NCBI RefSeq assembly: GCF_017876775.1
Contig: NZ_JAGIOP010000001.1
Coordinates: 1,550,001-1,614,000, forward strand
DNA length: 64,000 nucleotides
Direction: 5' to 3'
Origin: Mycolicibacterium lutetiense
GTDB lineage: Bacteria > Actinomycetota > Actinomycetes > Mycobacteriales > Mycobacteriaceae
Position numbers and translations under genes: made by a program. Below, piece after piece: positions 26,752 through 36,481 of the stretch. Position 1 is the first letter of the stretch, and every line of letters starts with the position of its first letter. The notes beneath the pieces were generated by a model, which was not told where the DNA came from, made no database searches, and worked only from the letters and a program-made list of their open reading frames with translations.

Positions 26752-26776
26752 TTCCCGGGACCACCGGTACCGGGAA
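26752..26776 (+). other. Hairpin in the leader before the miniprotein and cobN
   Basis: TTCCCGG at 26752-26758 pairs with CCGGGAA at 26770-26776 around an 11-base loop that itself contains ACC/GGT complementarity. It lies 42 bases upstream of the small ATG. I tested it by eye against the cobalamin riboswitch and found no B12 box, so it is only a structured leader. Confidence 0.45.
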
Positions 26777-26817
26777 GTTGAAAGCCAGACCCAAGACTCT
26801 GACGAAAGGAGCGATTC

Positions 26818-26925
26818 ATGCTCGCATTCGGCGTATTCGCCACATTTGTCCTGGTGCTCGTCGCGACGGCAGGCAAGCCGTACCGGCAGTCGTGGCACGA
26901 CCGCTTCGGCGAAACCCAGCCCTGA
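26818..26925 (+). CDS. Small membrane miniprotein (35 aa) upstream of cobN
   Basis: ATG at 26818 is preceded by AAAGGAG at 26805-26811, the best ribosome-binding site of the neighbourhood. The product begins MLAFGVFATFVLVLVATAG, a single membrane helix, and ends in a short polar tail KPYRQSWHDRFGETQP-like in character with one His. The TGA at 26923 lies 62 bases before the cobN start. It is too short for ordinary gene finders. Its position suggests a helper for the cobaltochelatase or cobalt supply, or a leader whose translation controls cobN; neither is shown. Confidence 0.6.
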   Translation: MLAFGVFATFVLVLVATAGKPYRQSWHDRFGETQP

Positions 26926-26987
26926 CCGTTGTCGATCCGTACGCACCGGCTGCCCCGATCGGGTAGCCGGTGCGGTACGAATGGGGG

Positions 26988-29900
26988 GTGTTTGCTCCCA
27001 CTGTCCTGCTGCTGTCGACCTCGGACACCGATCTGATCACTGCCCGCGCCAGCGGGGCCCGCTACCGCTGGGCCAATCCGTCGCGGCTGGTCGCCGGTGA
27101 GCTCGAGGAGCTTCTCGACGGTGCGGACATCGCGGTGATCCGGATTCTCGGCGGCTACCGGGCCTGGCAGGACGGCATCGACACCGTGGTGGCCAGTGGA
27201 CTGCCGACCGTCGTGGTCAGCGGCGAGCAGGCGCCCGACGCCGAGCTGATGGGGCATTCGACCGCCCCGCAGGGCGCCGCCCTCCAAACTCACATCTATC
27301 TGGCGCAGGGCGGCCTGGAGAATCTGGCGAATCTCCATGCCTTCCTGTCCGACACCCTGCTGATGACCGGTTTCGGTTTCTCGGCCCCGGTGATCACTCC
27401 GAGTTGGGGTGTCCTGGACCGCGCCACCACCGGCGCCGCCACCGGACCGACCGTGGCCGTTCTCTACTACCGCGCTCAGCACCTCGCCGGGAACACCGGC
27501 TACATCGACGCGTTGTCCGACGCGATCGAGCAGGCCGGCGGGCGCGCGTTACCGGTGTTCTGCGCCTCCCTGCGCACCGCTGAGCCCGAACTCCTTGAGC
27601 TGCTCAGCACCACGGATGCGCTGATCACCACGGTGCTTGCGGCCGGCGGCGCCACCCCCGCAGCAGTCGGTGCGGGCGGCACCGACGACTCCTGGAACGT
27701 CGCTCACCTTGCTGCGCTGGATATTCCGATCCTGCAGGGCCTGTGCCTGACCAGTTCGCGGGACCAGTGGTCCGATAACGACGACGGGATGTCGCCACTG
27801 GACGTGGCCACTCAGGTCGCCGTTCCCGAGTTCGACGGACGCATCATCACGGTGCCGTTCTCCTTCAAGGAGATCGACTCCGAAGGGCTGATCTCCTACG
27901 CCGCCGATCCTGAGCGTTGCGCGCGAGTGGCCGGCCTGGCCGTCCGCCACGCCCGTCTGCGGGCGATCCCGGCAGCGGAAAAGCGTGTGGCCGTCGTGTT
28001 TTCGGCCTATCCAACCAAGCATGCCCGCATCGGCAACGCCGTCGGTCTGGACACCCCGGCCAGCGCGATCGCCCTGCTGCGTACCATGCGCGATGCCGGT
28101 TACGACATCGGTGAGGCCACCGCCCCCGGCGACCTCGCCAAGATCGGCGGATCCGGCGACCTCGCCACAATTGTCGCCTCCGGCGACGGCGACGCGCTGA
28201 TCCACTCCCTGATCGAGCGCGGCGGGCAGGACCCGGAGTGGCTGACCGACGAGGCGTTGGCCGCCAATCCGATTCGGGTCCCCGCCAAGGACTACCGGTC
28301 CTGGTTCGCGACGCTGCCCGCCGAACTCGCCGACGCCGTCGTGAAGCACTGGGGCCCGCCGCCGGGTGAACTCTTCGTCGACCGCAGCCACGATCCCGAC
28401 GGCGAGATCGTCATCGCGGCCATCCAGGCCGGCAACGTGGTGCTGATCGTGCAGCCGCCCCGCGGTTTCGGGGAGAACCCCGTGGCCATTTACCACGACC
28501 CCGATCTGCCGCCCAGCCACCATTATCTGGCCGCCTACCGCTGGCTGGACTCGTCGTTCCCCGGTTCATTCCGGGCCGACGCCGTGGTGCACCTGGGCAA
28601 GCACGGCAACCTGGAGTGGCTGCCCGGCAAGACGCTCGGCATGAGCGCGGCCTGCGGCACCGACGCCGCCCTCGGCGACCTGCCACTGATCTACCCGTTT
28701 CTGGTCAACGATCCGGGAGAGGGCACCCAGGCCAAGCGCCGGGCGCACGCCACCCTGATCGATCACCTCATACCGCCGATGGCCCGCGCCGAAACCTACG
28801 GCGACATCGCCAAATTGGAGCAGCTGCTCGACGAGCACGCCAATGTCTCGGCGCTCGATCCGGGCAAGCTCCCGGCCATCCGCCAGCAGATCTGGACGTT
28901 GATGCGCGCCGCCAAGATGGACCACGACCTGGGTCTGGAGGATCGCCCCGACGAGGAGTCCTTCGACGACATGCTGCTGCACGTCGACGGCTGGCTGTGC
29001 GAGATCAAGGATGTTCAGATCCGCGACGGCCTCCATGTGCTGGGGCAGAAGCCTACCGGCGCAGGAGAACTCGACCTGGTGCTGGCGATCCTGCGGGCCC
29101 GCCAACTGTTCGGCGGTGAGCAGACCGTGCCCGGCCTGCGTCAGGCGCTGGGCCTGACCGAGGACGGAAGTGACGACCGTGCCGCCGTCGACGCCGCCGA
29201 GGCCGGGGCCCGCGCGCTGGTGGCTGCGCTGCAGGAGTCCGGTTGGGACGCTTCTGCGGTGGCGGAGATCACCGACAATCCCGAAGTCGCCCAGATCCTG
29301 CGCTTCGCCGCCACCGAGGTGGTGCCGCGGCTGGCGGGCACTGCCTGCGAGATCGACCAGGTGCTGCGCGCCCTGGCCGGCGGCTTCATCGTCTCGGGGC
29401 CGTCCGGATCGCCGCTGCGCGGCCTGGTCAACGTGCTGCCCACCGGCCGCAACTTCTATTCGGTGGACCCCAAGGCGGTTCCGTCCCGGCTGGCCTGGGA
29501 AACCGGTGTGGCGATGGCGGATTCACTTCTGGATCGGTACCGCACCGACTACGGCCGCTGGCCCCAGTCGGTCGGCCTGTCGGTGTGGGGGACCTCGGCC
29601 ATGCGTACCGCCGGTGACGACATCGCCGAAGTACTCGCCCTGCTCGGGGTACGGCCGGTGTGGGATGACGCGTCACGCCGGGTGGTCAACCTGGAGGCGA
29701 TCGACCTGGCCGAACTCGGCCGGCCGCGGATCGACGTCACGGTGCGTATCTCCGGGTTCTTCCGCGACGCCTTCCCGCACGTGGTCACGATGCTCGACGA
29801 TGCGGTGGCGCTGGTGGCAGGCCTCGACGAGTCGGCCGAGGACAACTACGTGCGCGCCCACTCCCAGGCTGACCTGGCCGAACATGGCGACCAAAGGCGT

Positions 29901-30623
29901 TCCACCACAAGAATTTTCGGCTCCAAGCCGGGAACCTACGGGGCCGGCCTGTTGCAATTGATCGACAGCCGCAACTGGCGCGATGACGCCGACCTGGCCG
30001 AGGTGTACACCGCCTGGGGCGGATTCGCCTACGGTCGCGGGCTCGACGGTGCGCCTGCCGCCGATGACATGAACCGGGCGTACCGGCGCATCGCGGTGGC
30101 GGCCAAGAACACCGACACCCGCGAACACGACATCGCCGATTCGGACGACTACTTCCAGTACCACGGCGGCATGGTGGCCACGGTGCGTGCGCTGACCGGG
30201 CAGGCCCCGGCGGCCTACATCGGTGACAACACCAGGCCGGACGCGGTCCGCACCCGCACCTTGTCGGAGGAGACCAATCGCGTCTTCCGGGCCCGGGTGG
30301 TCAACCCGCGCTGGATCACCGCGATGCGCAGGCACGGCTACAAGGGGGCCTTCGAGATGGCGGCCACGGTCGACTATCTGTTCGGCTACGACGCCACCGC
30401 ACACGTGATGGCCGACTGGATGTACGAACGGCTCTCGGCCGAGTACGTGCTCGACGACGAGAACCGCAAGTTCATGTCGGAGTCCAATCCGTGGGCGCTG
30501 CACGGCATGGCCGAACGCCTGCTGGAGGCCGCGGGTCGTGGCATGTGGGCTAAGCCCGAGCAGGCCACTCTCGACGGGCTGCGTCAGGTGCTGCTGGAAA
30601 CCGAAGGAGAGCTCGAGGGCTGA
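26988..30623 (+). CDS. cobN: Cobaltochelatase subunit CobN
   Basis: 1211 residues from GTG 26988 (FAPTVLLLSTSDTDLI follows); a GTG six codons upstream is less likely from the family start. CobN is the large subunit that inserts Co2+ into hydrogenobyrinate a,c-diamide with the AAA+ partners CobS and CobT, which are not in this window. Hallmarks include HLGKHGNLEWLPGK (metal/tetrapyrrole-binding His), YPFLVNDPGEGTQAKRRAHA, VNVLPTGRNFYSVDPKAVPS and the C-terminal ESNPWALHGMAERLLEA. Near residue 380-395 a GDLA-rich low-complexity stretch (two SGDLA repeats) is inserted relative to what I recall of the M. tuberculosis protein. Confidence 0.96.
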   Translation: MFAPTVLLLSTSDTDLITARASGARYRWANPSRLVAGELEELLDGADIAVIRILGGYRAWQDGIDTVVASGLPTVVVSGEQAPDAELMGHSTAPQGAALQTHIYLAQGGLENLANLHAFLSDTLLMTGFGFSAPVITPSWGVLDRATTGAATGPTVAVLYYRAQHLAGNTGYIDALSDAIEQAGGRALPVFCASLRTAEPELLELLSTTDALITTVLAAGGATPAAVGAGGTDDSWNVAHLAALDIPILQGLCLTSSRDQWSDNDDGMSPLDVATQVAVPEFDGRIITVPFSFKEIDSEGLISYAADPERCARVAGLAVRHARLRAIPAAEKRVAVVFSAYPTKHARIGNAVGLDTPASAIALLRTMRDAGYDIGEATAPGDLAKIGGSGDLATIVASGDGDALIHSLIERGGQDPEWLTDEALAANPIRVPAKDYRSWFATLPAELADAVVKHWGPPPGELFVDRSHDPDGEIVIAAIQAGNVVLIVQPPRGFGENPVAIYHDPDLPPSHHYLAAYRWLDSSFPGSFRADAVVHLGKHGNLEWLPGKTLGMSAACGTDAALGDLPLIYPFLVNDPGEGTQAKRRAHATLIDHLIPPMARAETYGDIAKLEQLLDEHANVSALDPGKLPAIRQQIWTLMRAAKMDHDLGLEDRPDEESFDDMLLHVDGWLCEIKDVQIRDGLHVLGQKPTGAGELDLVLAILRARQLFGGEQTVPGLRQALGLTEDGSDDRAAVDAAEAGARALVAALQESGWDASAVAEITDNPEVAQILRFAATEVVPRLAGTACEIDQVLRALAGGFIVSGPSGSPLRGLVNVLPTGRNFYSVDPKAVPSRLAWETGVAMADSLLDRYRTDYGRWPQSVGLSVWGTSAMRTAGDDIAEVLALLGVRPVWDDASRRVVNLEAIDLAELGRPRIDVTVRISGFFRDAFPHVVTMLDDAVALVAGLDESAEDNYVRAHSQADLAEHGDQRRSTTRIFGSKPGTYGAGLLQLIDSRNWRDDADLAEVYTAWGGFAYGRGLDGAPAADDMNRAYRRIAVAAKNTDTREHDIADSDDYFQYHGGMVATVRALTGQAPAAYIGDNTRPDAVRTRTLSEETNRVFRARVVNPRWITAMRRHGYKGAFEMAATVDYLFGYDATAHVMADWMYERLSAEYVLDDENRKFMSESNPWALHGMAERLLEAAGRGMWAKPEQATLDGLRQVLLETEGELEG

Positions 30624-30632
30624 GCGCGTCGA

Positions 30633-30683
30633 CTCTGCGGCCAGGGCGCGCCGTTCTCGCACATTTGCGCCCTGTTCGCAGAG
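30633..30683. repeat. Long imperfect inverted repeat 3' of cobN
   Basis: Arms CTCTGCGGCCAGGGCGC (30633-30649) and GCGCCCTGTTCGCAGAG (30667-30683) pair at 15 of 17 positions around a 17-base loop. It follows the cobN stop by nine bases. There is no T tract. It may end cobN transcription or be a dispersed palindromic unit. Confidence 0.7.
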
Positions 30684-30707
30684 CCAACGGCCGCTGGCCT
30701 GTTGGCT
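30682..30707. repeat. Second inverted repeat before the PPOX gene
   Basis: AGCCAAC...GTTGGCT flank a GGCC/GGCC inner stem. It overlaps the previous palindrome by two bases and ends just before the TAGATT -10 box at 30708-30713, so it may affect initiation there. Confidence 0.5.
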
Positions 30708-30713
30708 TAGATT
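30708..30713 (+). promoter_or_regulatory. Predicted -10 box for leaderless PPOX gene
   Basis: TAGATT ends seven bases before ATG 30721. Confidence 0.6.
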
Positions 30714-30720
30714 GGGCAGC

Positions 30721-31104
30721 ATGGCTCTCACCTTCGCCGACGTCGCCAAGGCCAACTACGTCCTGCTGACCACGTTCACCAAGGACGGAAGGCCCAAGCC
30801 GACCGCGATCTGGGCCGCGCCGTCGCCCGACGGGCTGGTGGTGATCACGCAGGAGGAGTCCTGGAAGGTCAAACGGATCCGCAACACGCCGCGGGTCACG
30901 GTGGCGGCATGTGACGTGCGCGGTAACCCCAAGAGTGAGGCCGTCGAGGCCGTCGCGGAGATCCTGCCCAAATCGGCCAATGGCGCCACCTACGACGCGA
31001 TCGGCAAGCGTTACGGACTGCTGGGCAAGACGTTCAACCTCTTCTCCAAGCTCCGGGGCGGCATGCAGAACAATGTGTCGCTCCTGCTGAAACCGGTGAA
31101 CTGA
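30721..31104 (+). CDS. PPOX-class flavin/F420-dependent protein (Rv2061c-like)
   Basis: 127 residues of the split beta-barrel family: FADVAKANYVLLTTFTKDGR, TAIWAAPSPDGLVVITQ, SWKVKRIRNTPRVTVAACD and a C-terminal KRYGLLGKTFNLFSKLRGG. The KxxRIxxxPxVxxxxxD pattern is typical of F420-dependent PPOX proteins that reduce unknown small molecules. A membrane-free cytosolic enzyme is expected. The start is supported by a leaderless promoter. It lies between cobN and the FxsA gene, the same neighbours as in M. tuberculosis. Confidence 0.85.
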   Translation: MALTFADVAKANYVLLTTFTKDGRPKPTAIWAAPSPDGLVVITQEESWKVKRIRNTPRVTVAACDVRGNPKSEAVEAVAEILPKSANGATYDAIGKRYGLLGKTFNLFSKLRGGMQNNVSLLLKPVN

Positions 31105-31171
31105 GTCCCACCACACGCCCAAGCCGGCCGTTGCTCAGGAACCGAACCGCCCGCCCGACCGTTGACCGAAC

Positions 31172-31666
31172 ATGGCTAAGCGGCTGTTTCTGATCTACCT
31201 CCTCGTAGAGGTCGCCGTGATGGTGACGCTCGTGGCCACCATCGGGTTCGGCTACACCGTGCTGTTGCTGTCGGCCGCGTTCGTGCTCGGGCTGGTGCTG
31301 GCGGGTTCACAGCTCAACCGGCACATCCGCCGGTTGCGCACCGGACTGTCCGGTGGCCTGTCCGATCCGCAGGGTGCAGTGTCCGACAGTGTGCTGGTGG
31401 CGCTGGGCACCGTGTTGGTGGTGATTCCCGGATTGGCCAGCTCGGCCGTCGGCGCACTGTTGCTGCTGCCGCCCACGCGGGCGGCCGCACGGCCGGTGCT
31501 CACGGGCCTGGTGGCCCGGCGCGTGCCGCTCATCGTCGCCGCACCCGTGGGTTTCGGCGCAGCGACCGGTGCCGCCGGTTTTCGACAGGGGAAAGGCGAC
31601 TACATTGACGGCGAAGTAATCGACGTCAACGACGTCGATCCGTACCGCCTGCCTCCCAGGGCCTAA
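31172..31666 (+). CDS. FxsA-family membrane protein
   Basis: 164 residues with two to four membrane segments: LFLIYLLVEVAVMVTLVATI at 5-24, TVLLLSAAFVLGLVLAG at 29-45, and VLVALGTVLVVIPGLASSAV at 74-93 with the conserved IPG turn followed by LLLPPTR. These mark FxsA, named for suppression of F exclusion of phage T7 in E. coli. The acidic C-terminus (YIDGEVIDVNDVDPYRLP) contains the EVIDV element common in the family. Its function in mycobacteria is unknown. Confidence 0.88.
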   Translation: MAKRLFLIYLLVEVAVMVTLVATIGFGYTVLLLSAAFVLGLVLAGSQLNRHIRRLRTGLSGGLSDPQGAVSDSVLVALGTVLVVIPGLASSAVGALLLLPPTRAAARPVLTGLVARRVPLIVAAPVGFGAATGAAGFRQGKGDYIDGEVIDVNDVDPYRLPPRA

Positions 31667-31682
31667 CCGCCAACCGAAGAGC

Positions 31683-33278
31683 TTGACCACACTTCTGATC
31701 AACGGGCGCATCCACAGCCCCAGCTATCCCGACGCGACGGCGATCGCCGTGCGCGCCGGGGTAGTGGCGTGGCTGGGTACCGACGACGTCGGCCGATCAC
31801 AGTTTCCCGACGCCGAGATCGTCGACCTCGACGGCGGCTTCGTCGCGCCGGCATTCGTCGACAGCCATGTGCATCTGACCGCCACCGGGCTGAATCTGGA
31901 CGGCCTGGACCTTCGTGGAGCCACCTCGCTGTCGCATTGTCTGCGGCTGGTGGACGAATACGCCCGTCGGCATCCGGACGGGCTGGTGTGGGGGCACGGC
32001 TGGGACGAGTCGGGTTGGCCGGAGCGCACCGGCCCGAGCACCGCCGATTTGGACGGCGTACTGGGGGACCGGGCGGCTTATCTGGCTCGGGTGGATGTGC
32101 ATTCGGCCGCAGCCACCACCGCGCTGCGCCGGTTGGCGCCCGCGCTTTCCCAGGCCGCCGGATTCGATCCGCAGCGCCCGCTGAGCGCCGACGCGCATCA
32201 TCTGGTGCGTGCGGCCGCGCGTGAGCAGCTGACCCCGCAACAACGGCATACCGCCCGCGTCGCCGCCCTCGATCACGCGGCCGCGATGGGGATCGCCGCG
32301 GTCCACGAGTGCGCGGGGCCACAGATCGGCGGCCTGCTGGACTGGCAGGAGCTGCGGGCTTTGGAGCACGGTGTCGAGGTCGTCGGTTACTGGGGTGAAC
32401 CGGCCCACGACGCCGAGCACGCCCGCCACCTGATCGCCGAGACCGGAGCGCGTGGCCTGGCCGGAGACCTGTTCGTCGACGGTGCCCTCGGCTCACGCAC
32501 CGCCTGGCTGCACGAGCCCTACCACGACGCTCCCGACACCTGCGGCAACCGCTACCTCGACGTCGGCGCTGTCACCACGCATGTGCAGGCCTGCACCGAG
32601 GCCGGAATCCCGGCCGGATTCCACGTGATCGGCGATGCCGCCGTCGCTGCGGTCGTCCAGGGATTCGAGGCCGTGGTGCAGCGGTTGGGCGGCCCGGCCG
32701 TGGCCCGCTGTGGTCACCGCCTGGAGCACCTGGAGATGGTCAACGCCGAGCAGGCCGCCCGACTGGGGGCCTGGGGTGTGATGGCCAGCATGCAACCCAA
32801 CTTCGATGCCCTGTGGGGTGGCGAAAGTGGCATGTATGCCCAGCGGCTCGGGCTTGACCGAGTTCACCAGCTCAACCCGTTCGCGCTGTTAGCATCCGAA
32901 GGCGTGCCCCTCGCCTTCGGCTCAGACACCCCGGTTACCAGCATAAATCCGTGGCAAACCGTGCGTGCCGCGGTGTCACACCGCAGCGCAGGCAGCGCCA
33001 TTTCGGCTCGGGCCGCGTTCGCTGCGGCGACCCGCGGGGGCTGGCGGGCCGGCGGGCTGCGCGACGGCGTCACCGGGACCCTGACTCCTGGCGCTCCGGC
33101 CAGTTACGCGGTGTGGGAGGCCGACGACCTGGAGGTCAGCGCGCCGGCCAACGCCGTCCAGCGGTGGTCCACCGATCCGCGGTCGCGGGTGCCCGCACTA
33201 CCTCGGCTGGCTGCCGACGCCGACCTGCCGCGCTGCCGTCAGACCGTCCACCGGGGTGTTCTGATCCATGGGCAGTGA
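31683..33278 (+). CDS. Amidohydrolase-family protein (YtcJ/AepA type)
   Basis: 531 residues from TTG at 31683. The metal-binding DSHVHLT lies near residue 60; [28 protein letters not shown] and [18 protein letters not shown] are the further amidohydrolase-3 motifs that supply His and the last Asp. Residues around 180-260 form the insert typical of YtcJ proteins. The family hydrolyses amide or ester bonds in cyclic compounds; the substrate is unknown. The TTG start is 16 bases after the fxsA stop, and the 3' end overlaps lnt by 11 bases. Confidence 0.85.
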   Translation: MTTLLINGRIHSPSYPDATAIAVRAGVVAWLGTDDVGRSQFPDAEIVDLDGGFVAPAFVDSHVHLTATGLNLDGLDLRGATSLSHCLRLVDEYARRHPDGLVWGHGWDESGWPERTGPSTADLDGVLGDRAAYLARVDVHSAAATTALRRLAPALSQAAGFDPQRPLSADAHHLVRAAAREQLTPQQRHTARVAALDHAAAMGIAAVHECAGPQIGGLLDWQELRALEHGVEVVGYWGEPAHDAEHARHLIAETGARGLAGDLFVDGALGSRTAWLHEPYHDAPDTCGNRYLDVGAVTTHVQACTEAGIPAGFHVIGDAAVAAVVQGFEAVVQRLGGPAVARCGHRLEHLEMVNAEQAARLGAWGVMASMQPNFDALWGGESGMYAQRLGLDRVHQLNPFALLASEGVPLAFGSDTPVTSINPWQTVRAAVSHRSAGSAISARAAFAAATRGGWRAGGLRDGVTGTLTPGAPASYAVWEADDLEVSAPANAVQRWSTDPRSRVPALPRLAADADLPRCRQTVHRGVLIHGQ

Positions 33279-35139
33279 CCGTCCCCGGAACCGATCCGAA
33301 CGACCGGGACCCAACGAAACCACCGACGTCATCCCCGCCGTCGAGGAAGACGAACTCGCCGAACTGGATGAGCTCGACGACGTGGCCTTCGACGAACTGG
33401 ACGAGGACGTCACCGGCGATCCGGTGGCCGACACCGATCCCGATGACGATCCCGAGGACCGTGGGTATCGACTGACGGCGGCGGGCACGCCGGACCGCTG
33501 GTCCGTGGTGACCGTCCGGGCGTCGCGATTGGGCCGGGCCGCGGCCGTGCGCTGGGCGCAGTTGAGTGCGGCGGTCGGCGGCGGGCTCGCGATGTGCCTG
33601 AGCTACCCACCGACCGGCTGGTGGTGGGCGGCCTTCGTCGGGCTGGCATTGATCAGCTGGGTTCTGACCCTGCGCTCCACCACTCGGGCCGGCGGCTTCG
33701 GCTACGGGTTCCTGTTCGGCCTCGCGTTCTACATTCCGCTACTGCCGTGGATCAGCGGTCTGGTCGGCGCGATGCCGTGGCTGGTCCTGGCCGCCATGGA
33801 GGCGCTGTTCTGCGGGCTGTTCGGCCTGTCTGCGGTCGTGGTCAGGCGATTGCCCGGGTGGCCGTTGTGGTTCGCCGCACTGTGGGTCACCCAGGAGTGG
33901 CTCAAATCGACGGTGCCGTTCGGCGGATTTCCTTGGGGCGTGGTCGGATTCGGTCAGACCAACGGACCATTGCTGGCCATTGCGCGGTGGGGCGGCGCGC
34001 CGCTGCTGTCGTTTGCGGTGGCGCTCGTCGGCTTCAGTGCGACGCTACTGGCGTGCGAAATCGCGCGCTGGTGGCGGCACGGCCACAAGCCGGGCTTCCC
34101 CGCACCCGCGGTGATGCTGCCCGGGCTGAGCATCACGGTGGTGCTGCTGGCGACCACGCTGCTGTGGCCGCAGGTCCGTCATTCGGCAACCGGCGCGGGC
34201 GACGAACAGACCGTCACCGTGGCCGCCGTGCAGGGCAATGTGCCCCGGCTCGGCCTGGAGTTCAATGCCCAGCGCCGTGCGGTGCTCGACAACCACGTGA
34301 AAGAAACTCTGCGACTCGCCGACGACGTCCGCGCGGGCAGCGCACCGCAGCCGATGTTCGTGGTCTGGCCCGAGAACGCCTCCGACATCGATCCGATGGC
34401 CAACGCCGACGCCGCCGCACAGATCACCGCGGCGGCCGACGCCATCGGGGCCCCGATCCTGGTGGGCACCATCACCAAGGCCGGCGGTTACACCCGGGAC
34501 AATCCGGTGGCCACCAACACCGTGGTCGTCTGGGATCCCGAACACGGGCCCGGTGAGCGCCACGACAAGAAGATCGTGCAGCCGTTCGGCGAGTACCTGC
34601 CGTGGCGCAGCTTCTTCAAGCACCTGTCGTCGTATGCCGACCGGGCCGGCTATTTCGTGCCGGGTGAGGGCAACGGCGTCGTGCATGCCGCCGGCGTGCC
34701 GATCGGGGTGGCCACCTGCTGGGAGATCATCTTCGACCGGGCCGCGCGGGAATCGGTGCTCAGCGGCGCCCAGGTGCTGACGGTGCCCACCAACAACGCG
34801 ACGTTCGACGAGAACATGAGTGCGCAGCAGTTGGCGTTCGGCAAACTGCGGGCCGTCGAGCATGATCGCTACGTCGTGGTCGCAGGCACCACCGGAATCA
34901 GTGCGGTGATTGCTCCGGACGGACGCGTACTGGCTCGCACCGAGTTCTTCCAGCCCGCCTATCTGGACAGCCAGATCAGGCTGAAATCAGAGCTGACGCC
35001 CGCGACCGAGTGGGGCCCGGCGTTGCAGGTGGCGCTGGTCACGCTTGGAATTGGGGCGTTGCTCGCCGCAATGCTGCACAATGGAGGGTTCGTGCAAAGA
35101 ATGTTGAGGCGTCGCACAGGCGAAGGCCCGCGACGATGA
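33268..35139 (+). CDS. lnt: Apolipoprotein N-acyltransferase
   Basis: 623 residues. A 70-residue acidic cytosolic leader ([20 protein letters not shown]) precedes about six membrane helices (95-310), then a nitrilase domain (320-560). The catalytic triad is visible: Glu in VVWPENASD, Lys in [15 protein letters not shown] and Cys in [12 protein letters not shown]. Lnt N-acylates the lipid-modified cysteine of lipoproteins. A last membrane helix ends the protein near 600. In M. tuberculosis this gene is fused to ppm1; here ppm1 is a separate gene nine bases downstream, as in M. smegmatis where the two proteins interact. Confidence 0.93.
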   Translation: MGSDRPRNRSERPGPNETTDVIPAVEEDELAELDELDDVAFDELDEDVTGDPVADTDPDDDPEDRGYRLTAAGTPDRWSVVTVRASRLGRAAAVRWAQLSAAVGGGLAMCLSYPPTGWWWAAFVGLALISWVLTLRSTTRAGGFGYGFLFGLAFYIPLLPWISGLVGAMPWLVLAAMEALFCGLFGLSAVVVRRLPGWPLWFAALWVTQEWLKSTVPFGGFPWGVVGFGQTNGPLLAIARWGGAPLLSFAVALVGFSATLLACEIARWWRHGHKPGFPAPAVMLPGLSITVVLLATTLLWPQVRHSATGAGDEQTVTVAAVQGNVPRLGLEFNAQRRAVLDNHVKETLRLADDVRAGSAPQPMFVVWPENASDIDPMANADAAAQITAAADAIGAPILVGTITKAGGYTRDNPVATNTVVVWDPEHGPGERHDKKIVQPFGEYLPWRSFFKHLSSYADRAGYFVPGEGNGVVHAAGVPIGVATCWEIIFDRAARESVLSGAQVLTVPTNNATFDENMSAQQLAFGKLRAVEHDRYVVVAGTTGISAVIAPDGRVLARTEFFQPAYLDSQIRLKSELTPATEWGPALQVALVTLGIGALLAAMLHNGGFVQRMLRRRTGEGPRR

Positions 35140-35148
35140 AGGAGTCAC

Positions 35149-35958
35149 ATGACAGTCCCTGGTGAGGGAGCGCAGCGGCCGGGGGAAGCCAGCCCTCGCC
35201 GGGACGGTGAACGCCCGAGTCAGCGCACTCTGGTGATCATTCCCACCTACAACGAGCGGGAGAATCTGCCGCTGATCGTCGGGCGTGTGCACCAGGCCAC
35301 CCCCGAGGTGCACATCCTGGTGGTCGACGACGGCAGCCCCGACGGCACCGGCCAGCTGGCCGACGAGCTGGCGCTGGCCGACCCGGATCGCGTCCACGTG
35401 ATGCACCGGACCAGCAAAGCGGGCCTGGGTGCTGCGTACCTGGCCGGTTTCGCCTGGGGGCTGGGCCGCGGATATTCGGTCCTGGTCGAGATGGACGCCG
35501 ACGGCAGCCACGCGCCGGAGGAATTGAGCCGGCTGCTGGACGCCGTCGACGCCGGGGCTGATCTGGCCATCGGTTCGCGATATGTCACCGGCGGTACGGT
35601 GCGCAACTGGCCGGTCCGCCGGTTGGTGCTGTCGAAGACCGCCAATACCTATTCCCGGTTGCTGCTGGGCGTCGGTATCCATGACATCACCGCCGGGTAC
35701 CGCGCGTACCGGCGCGAGGTGCTGGAGAAGATCGACCTGTCGGCGGTGGACTCCAAGGGCTACTGCTTCCAGATCGACCTGACCTGGCGTGCGATCAACA
35801 ACGGGTTCACGGTCGTCGAGGTACCCATCACGTTCACCGAACGTGAACTCGGGGTCTCCAAGATGAGCGGTTCCAACATCCGCGAGGCGATGTTCAAGGT
35901 CGCGGAGTGGGGTATCCGCGGGCGCCTGGACCGCGCCAGGGGTGTCGTGCGTAGTTAG
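35149..35958 (+). CDS. ppm1: Polyprenol-monophosphomannose synthase
   Basis: 269 residues, GT2 family. [37 protein letters not shown] (DxD-like donor site), [19 protein letters not shown] and [12 protein letters not shown] motifs follow the DPM1 pattern, ending in [20 protein letters not shown]. It transfers mannose from GDP-mannose to decaprenyl phosphate for lipomannan, lipoarabinomannan and protein O-mannosylation. Unlike the M. tuberculosis fusion it has no membrane helices of its own and would be held at the membrane by Lnt. AAGGAG lies before the ATG. A strong terminator follows. Confidence 0.95.
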   Translation: MTVPGEGAQRPGEASPRRDGERPSQRTLVIIPTYNERENLPLIVGRVHQATPEVHILVVDDGSPDGTGQLADELALADPDRVHVMHRTSKAGLGAAYLAGFAWGLGRGYSVLVEMDADGSHAPEELSRLLDAVDAGADLAIGSRYVTGGTVRNWPVRRLVLSKTANTYSRLLLGVGIHDITAGYRAYRREVLEKIDLSAVDSKGYCFQIDLTWRAINNGFTVVEVPITFTERELGVSKMSGSNIREAMFKVAEWGIRGRLDRARGVVRS

Positions 35959-35968
35959 CTGGGAACGC

Positions 35969-36011
35969 AAAAACCGCGATATGCCCGTGGCGGGCATATC
36001 GCGGTTTTTTT
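35969..36011. terminator. Bidirectional Rho-independent terminator between ppm1 and rbpA
   Basis: A perfect 19-bp stem (35969-35987 with 35991-36009; core AACCGCGATATGCCCG) with a three-base loop and seven T residues on the plus strand and five on the minus strand. It ends both convergent units. Confidence 0.95.
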
Positions 36012-36018
36012 GTACGAA

Positions 36019-36357
36019 TCAGCTGCCGCGACGCTTGGTCTTGATCAGGTCGAGGCGCTCTTTGAGCAGCTCTTCGAGTTCTTCGACGGAGCGACGTTCC
36101 AGCAGCATGTCCCAGTGGGTACGCGGCGGCTTGACCTTCTTGGGCTCCGGCGCTTCGCCGTCGATCAGGGTGCCCTCGAGGCCGTTCTTGCAGGGCCAGG
36201 TGCCGGGAATCTCAGCGTCGTCGGCGAACGGAACGTCGAACTCTTCGCCGTTGTCGGTGCGGTAGCGCGCGACCTGACGCGGCGCCAGGTCATGGTTGCG
36301 GTCGGTCTCGTAGCTCACGGCTCCGAGGCGACTGCCTCTCAGGACGCGATCAGCCAT
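36019..36357 (-). CDS. rbpA: RNA polymerase-binding protein RbpA
   Basis: 112 residues (MADRVLRGSRLGAVSYETDR). Visible parts are the N-terminal tail, the core domain with ARYRTDNGEEFDVPFADDAE and TWPCKNGLEG, the basic linker KKVKPPRTHWDMLLERRS and the sigma-interacting C-terminal helix SVEELEELLKERLDLIKTKR. RbpA stabilises the open complex with SigA and SigB holoenzymes and is essential in mycobacteria. AAGGAG is eight bases before the ATG. The promoter is of SigH type (see 36398-36424), which would raise RbpA during redox stress. Confidence 0.97.
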   Translation of the reverse strand: MADRVLRGSRLGAVSYETDRNHDLAPRQVARYRTDNGEEFDVPFADDAEIPGTWPCKNGLEGTLIDGEAPEPKKVKPPRTHWDMLLERRSVEELEELLKERLDLIKTKRRGS

Positions 36358-36397
36358 CGTCAACACTCCTTGTTCGGCGTATTTGTCCGGAAGTACC

Positions 36398-36424
36398 AAC
36401 GCAGCACGGCGTTGCCAAGTTCCC
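36398..36424 (-). promoter_or_regulatory. SigH-type promoter of rbpA
   Basis: On the minus strand GGGAAC (36424-36419), a 17-base spacer and CGTT (36401-36398) match the SigH consensus GGGAAY-N16/17-CGTT exactly. The predicted start lies about 34 bases before the rbpA ATG. Confidence 0.65.
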
Positions 36425-36481
36425 GACTCGACTGTCAATGATACGCGGGTCACGGAGCACGGCCGTCTACAGTCGTGACCC

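Noticed and set aside
26695..26817. Cobalamin riboswitch before cobN
   Set aside because: No B12 box and no conserved core (GCGCAACGGT-like) could be found; only a simple hairpin is present. A covariance search (cobalamin model) would decide.
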